Shown: positions 62,028 through 64,000 of the stretch, one piece after another
How positions within the stretch are numbered: the first letter of the stretch is position 1
Layout of the letters: each line of letters starts with the position of its first letter
Assembly (NCBI RefSeq): GCF_014138045.1
Contig: NZ_JACGXA010000001.1
Span: 1 to 64,000 of the forward strand
Direction: 5' to 3'
From: Nocardioides ginsengisegetis
GTDB lineage: Bacteria; Actinomycetota; Actinomycetes; Propionibacteriales; Nocardioidaceae
DNA length: 64,000 nucleotides
Notes under the pieces: generated by a model
The model's input: the letters and a program-made list of their open reading frames with translations, nothing else
The model's database searches: none
What the model was told of the DNA's origin: nothing
Made by a program: the position numbers and the translations under genes

Positions 62028-62953
62028 GACACGCTGCTGCGTCGGCTGGTCACCGCGGCATCGTGCCACGCGACCGGCTGCTCGCCGGCGGCCTGGCGGA
62101 CGAACTCGCCGAGGAACCAGCCCTGGAACTGCTGCTGCTCGGGGGTGCGGGCGAGCGAGAGGAGCCGCTCCGCCCGGCAGAAGGCGTCGGCGAGGTCGAG
62201 CAGCTCGATCAGCCGGGCGATCTGCTCGACGGTGCCGGGGTGCACCCGCACCTCGATGTCGGCGACCTCGTCGCCGGCGCTGAGCGCCAGCTCGATCTGG
62301 TCGGACCCCATGCCCTCGCGGAGGTCGTGCTCGAGGGTGCCGAAGAGGTCGGAGAGGTTCTTGGCGAGCGGGTAGTCCGCCTCGTGCGCGAGCGCCAGCA
62401 GGCGGACCTCGCGGCGCAGCTCGCGGTAGTGCCGCTGGAACTGCTGGTAGTCGCGGAGCGGGACGTCGGCGATCGCCACCGTCACGTCGTCGGGGTGGGC
62501 CACGTCGTCGTCGGGGCCCTCCATGCGGCCGGTGATGACCCCGTCGACCATCGTCTCGCCGGGCTCGGGCGCTGGGGTGAACCAGACGACCTTGCCGTCG
62601 TCGTCGATGTCGGCGCCCCAGGCGGTGGCGCAGCGGGCCACGATGCCCAGGCCGCGGCCGAAGGTCAGGAGGAGGTCGTCGCCGTCGATGCCCTCGGTCG
62701 GCAGGACGGGCGGCTCCGTCGAGCCGTCGCGCACTTCGACCCGGGGGTGCTCACGGGTGCCGCGGACGCGCACCTGGATGGGTGCCTCGGCGTGGAGCAG
62801 GGCGTTGGTGACGAGCTCGGAGACCCCCAGCTCGGCGCACTCGGTCAGCTCGTCGCGGCCCATGTCGGCGCAGGCGTCAACCACCCAGCGGCGTGCGTTC
62901 TGCACGCCACGGGGTCCCGAGCCCAAGGACAGGGCGGGCCGGTTGAGCGGCAC
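62024..62953 (-). CDS. RsbW/SpoIIAB-like HATPase anti-sigma regulator with C-terminal helical domain
   Basis: The 309-residue protein has an N-terminal serine-kinase-type HATPase domain (N box ELGVSELVTNALLHA with N50, DGS, and FGRGLGIV) like anti-sigma factors. A C-terminal helical domain (about 165-300) of unknown role follows. It may bind a sigma factor or phosphorylate an anti-anti-sigma protein. A sigma-B/F-type promoter precedes it, suggesting feedback. It is the first gene of the crcB operon; GTG start with a GGAG site. Confidence 0.82.
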   Translation of the reverse strand: MPLNRPALSLGSGPRGVQNARRWVVDACADMGRDELTECAELGVSELVTNALLHAEAPIQVRVRGTREHPRVEVRDGSTEPPVLPTEGIDGDDLLLTFGRGLGIVARCATAWGADIDDDGKVVWFTPAPEPGETMVDGVITGRMEGPDDDVAHPDDVTVAIADVPLRDYQQFQRHYRELRREVRLLALAHEADYPLAKNLSDLFGTLEHDLREGMGSDQIELALSAGDEVADIEVRVHPGTVEQIARLIELLDLADAFCRAERLLSLARTPEQQQFQGWFLGEFVRQAAGEQPVAWHDAAVTSRRSSVS

Positions 62954-63001
62954 AGTGTTTCTCCGGACCGATGTGTGAAGGTGTCGACATTCTCCGGTCG
63001 T

Positions 63002-63028
63002 CTACCCATGACATCCGGGAATGAAACC
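63002..63028 (-). promoter_or_regulatory. sigma-B/F-type promoter of the HATPase-crcB operon
   Basis: On the minus strand GGTTT (63028-63024) and GGGTAG (63007-63002) are 16 bases apart, a close match to the SigF/SigB consensus GGTTT-N15-17-GGGTA. The start codon of the HATPase gene lies 49 bases downstream with its own GGAG site. Confidence 0.65.
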
Positions 63029-63213
63029 CCGGGAAAGTGAAGTTGTCGTCTGTCTGGACAACCCTCGCACCACCGGTCCCGGAGGCCACTGTGGCCGTGG
63101 GAACGTGGCGGCCGGACACCTGATTGGTCAACCGGCGGCGCGCGGCGGAACAATGGGCACCACACACGGGTCGGCCCTGACGGGTCGACCCCCTCGATGC
63201 AGGAAGGTTCGAC

Positions 63214-64000
63214 ATGGCCGTCACCCAGCCGGAGAACGGATCCCAGGAGCGTCACCAGGTCGTCGTGATCGGCTCCGGGTTCGGTGGCCTGTTCGGGACC
63301 AAGGCGCTGCGCCGGGCCGACGTCGACGTGACGATGGTGGCCAAGACGACCCACCACCTCTTCCAGCCGCTGCTCTACCAGGTCGCCACCGGCATCCTCT
63401 CCGAGGGCGAGATCGCGCCCCCGACCCGCGAGGTGCTCAGCGCGCAGAAGAACGCCCGGGTCCTGCTCGGCGAGGTCACCGACATCGACCTCGAGGCCCG
63501 CACCGTCACCTCGCAGGTCCTGGGCCGCGAGACGGTCGTCGGCTACGACTCGCTGATCGTGGCGGCCGGAGCCGGCCAGTCCTACTTCGGCAACGACCAG
63601 TTCGCCGAGTTCGCCCCCGGCATGAAGTCGATCGACGACGCCCTCGAGCTGCGCGGCCGGATCTTCGGCGCCTTCGAGATGGCCGAGCTGGGAGCGACCC
63701 GCGGCGACGACGTCGACCACCTGCTGACCTTCGTGGTCGTGGGCGCCGGCCCGACCGGCGTGGAGATGGCCGGCCAGATCGCCGAGCTCGCGCACCGCAC
63801 CCTCCGCCGCGACTTCCGCCGGATCAACACCAAGCACGCGCGCGTCGTCCTCGTCGACGCGGCCCCGCAGGTGCTCCCGCCGTTCGGTGCCAAGCTCGGC
63901 GCCAAGACGCAGCAGGAGCTCGAGAAGCTCGGCGTCGAGGTCATCCTCGGCGCGATGGTGACCGACGTCGACGAGCGCGGCATCGAGATGAAGTTCAAGG
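63214..64000 (+). CDS. ndh: type II NADH dehydrogenase, N-terminal part
   Basis: The frame starts MAVTQPENGSQERHQ and continues to the right edge (at least 262 residues). It has the FAD-binding VVVIGSGFGGLFGTKAL, the quinone-oxidoreductase-like THHLFQPLLYQVATGIL, and the NADH-binding FVVVGAGPTGVEMAGQIAEL. NDH-2 moves electrons from NADH to quinone at the membrane without proton pumping. An AGGAAGG site precedes the ATG. The C-terminus is outside the window. Confidence 0.92.
   Translation, partial: MAVTQPENGSQERHQVVVIGSGFGGLFGTKALRRADVDVTMVAKTTHHLFQPLLYQVATGILSEGEIAPPTREVLSAQKNARVLLGEVTDIDLEARTVTSQVLGRETVVGYDSLIVAAGAGQSYFGNDQFAEFAPGMKSIDDALELRGRIFGAFEMAELGATRGDDVDHLLTFVVVGAGPTGVEMAGQIAELAHRTLRRDFRRINTKHARVVLVDAAPQVLPPFGAKLGAKTQQELEKLGVEVILGAMVTDVDERGIEMKFK

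Overview
The window is high-GC (about 70% by eye), gene-dense actinobacterial chromosome. Gene content and order (purC, purSQ, purL, purF-purM-DUF3073-branched-chain amino acid dehydrogenase), many GTG starts, leaderless-looking promoters and 4-base ATGA/GTGA overlaps fit a member of the Nocardioidaceae, most likely Nocardioides. That assignment is inferred from gene content and style, not from a database match.

Positions 1 to about 4583 are the end of an integrated element (prophage or integrative element). It has a leftward chain of tiny overlapping genes led by an XRE regulator, a divergent second XRE regulator, a small membrane protein, a ribbon-helix-helix protein, a DUF6221 protein and a large serine recombinase next to the chromosome junction. 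The junction cuts a HIT-like host gene (4551-5033), whose 3' end is missing here. The rest of the element lies left of the window.

From 5 to 35 kb the chromosome carries purine biosynthesis genes in several blocks. Mixed among them are two divergent regulator/MFS-exporter pairs (TetR at 15.2 kb, HTH at 21.1 kb) with clear palindromic operators, an acyl-CoA synthetase, a PPK2 polyphosphate kinase, an M20 dipeptidase, and a Tat-exported molybdenum hydroxylase (large plus 2Fe-2S subunits) behind a PucR-type regulator. A GAF histidine kinase, valine/leucine dehydrogenase and two beta-propeller proteins are also present.

From 35 to 60 kb signalling and secreted proteins dominate. They include a 1068-residue hybrid kinase, a 1224-residue secreted propeller protein, a coupled pair of secreted phosphodiester hydrolases, a Calx-beta protein, a 14-plus-segment zinc-ribbon membrane protein, an MHS transporter, a lysyl-oxidase-like protein, ANTAR regulators, and a sortase with a DUF4397 partner. 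From 60 to 64 kb there are three tRNA genes (Phe, Glu, Asp), a small zincin, an operon of a HATPase regulator with two CrcB fluoride channel subunits, and the start of a type II NADH dehydrogenase.

The most unusual signals are non-coding. A head-to-head pair of about 270-bp structured elements (50863-51472) has a long stem that keeps its pairing although its sequence differs between the copies. Nested hairpins of similar style lie at 13191-13613. Other points of interest are sigma-B/F-type promoters at 63 kb (HATPase-crcB operon) and 55.7 kb, the secreted double phosphodiesterase operon, and the serine-recombinase junction in the HIT-like gene.
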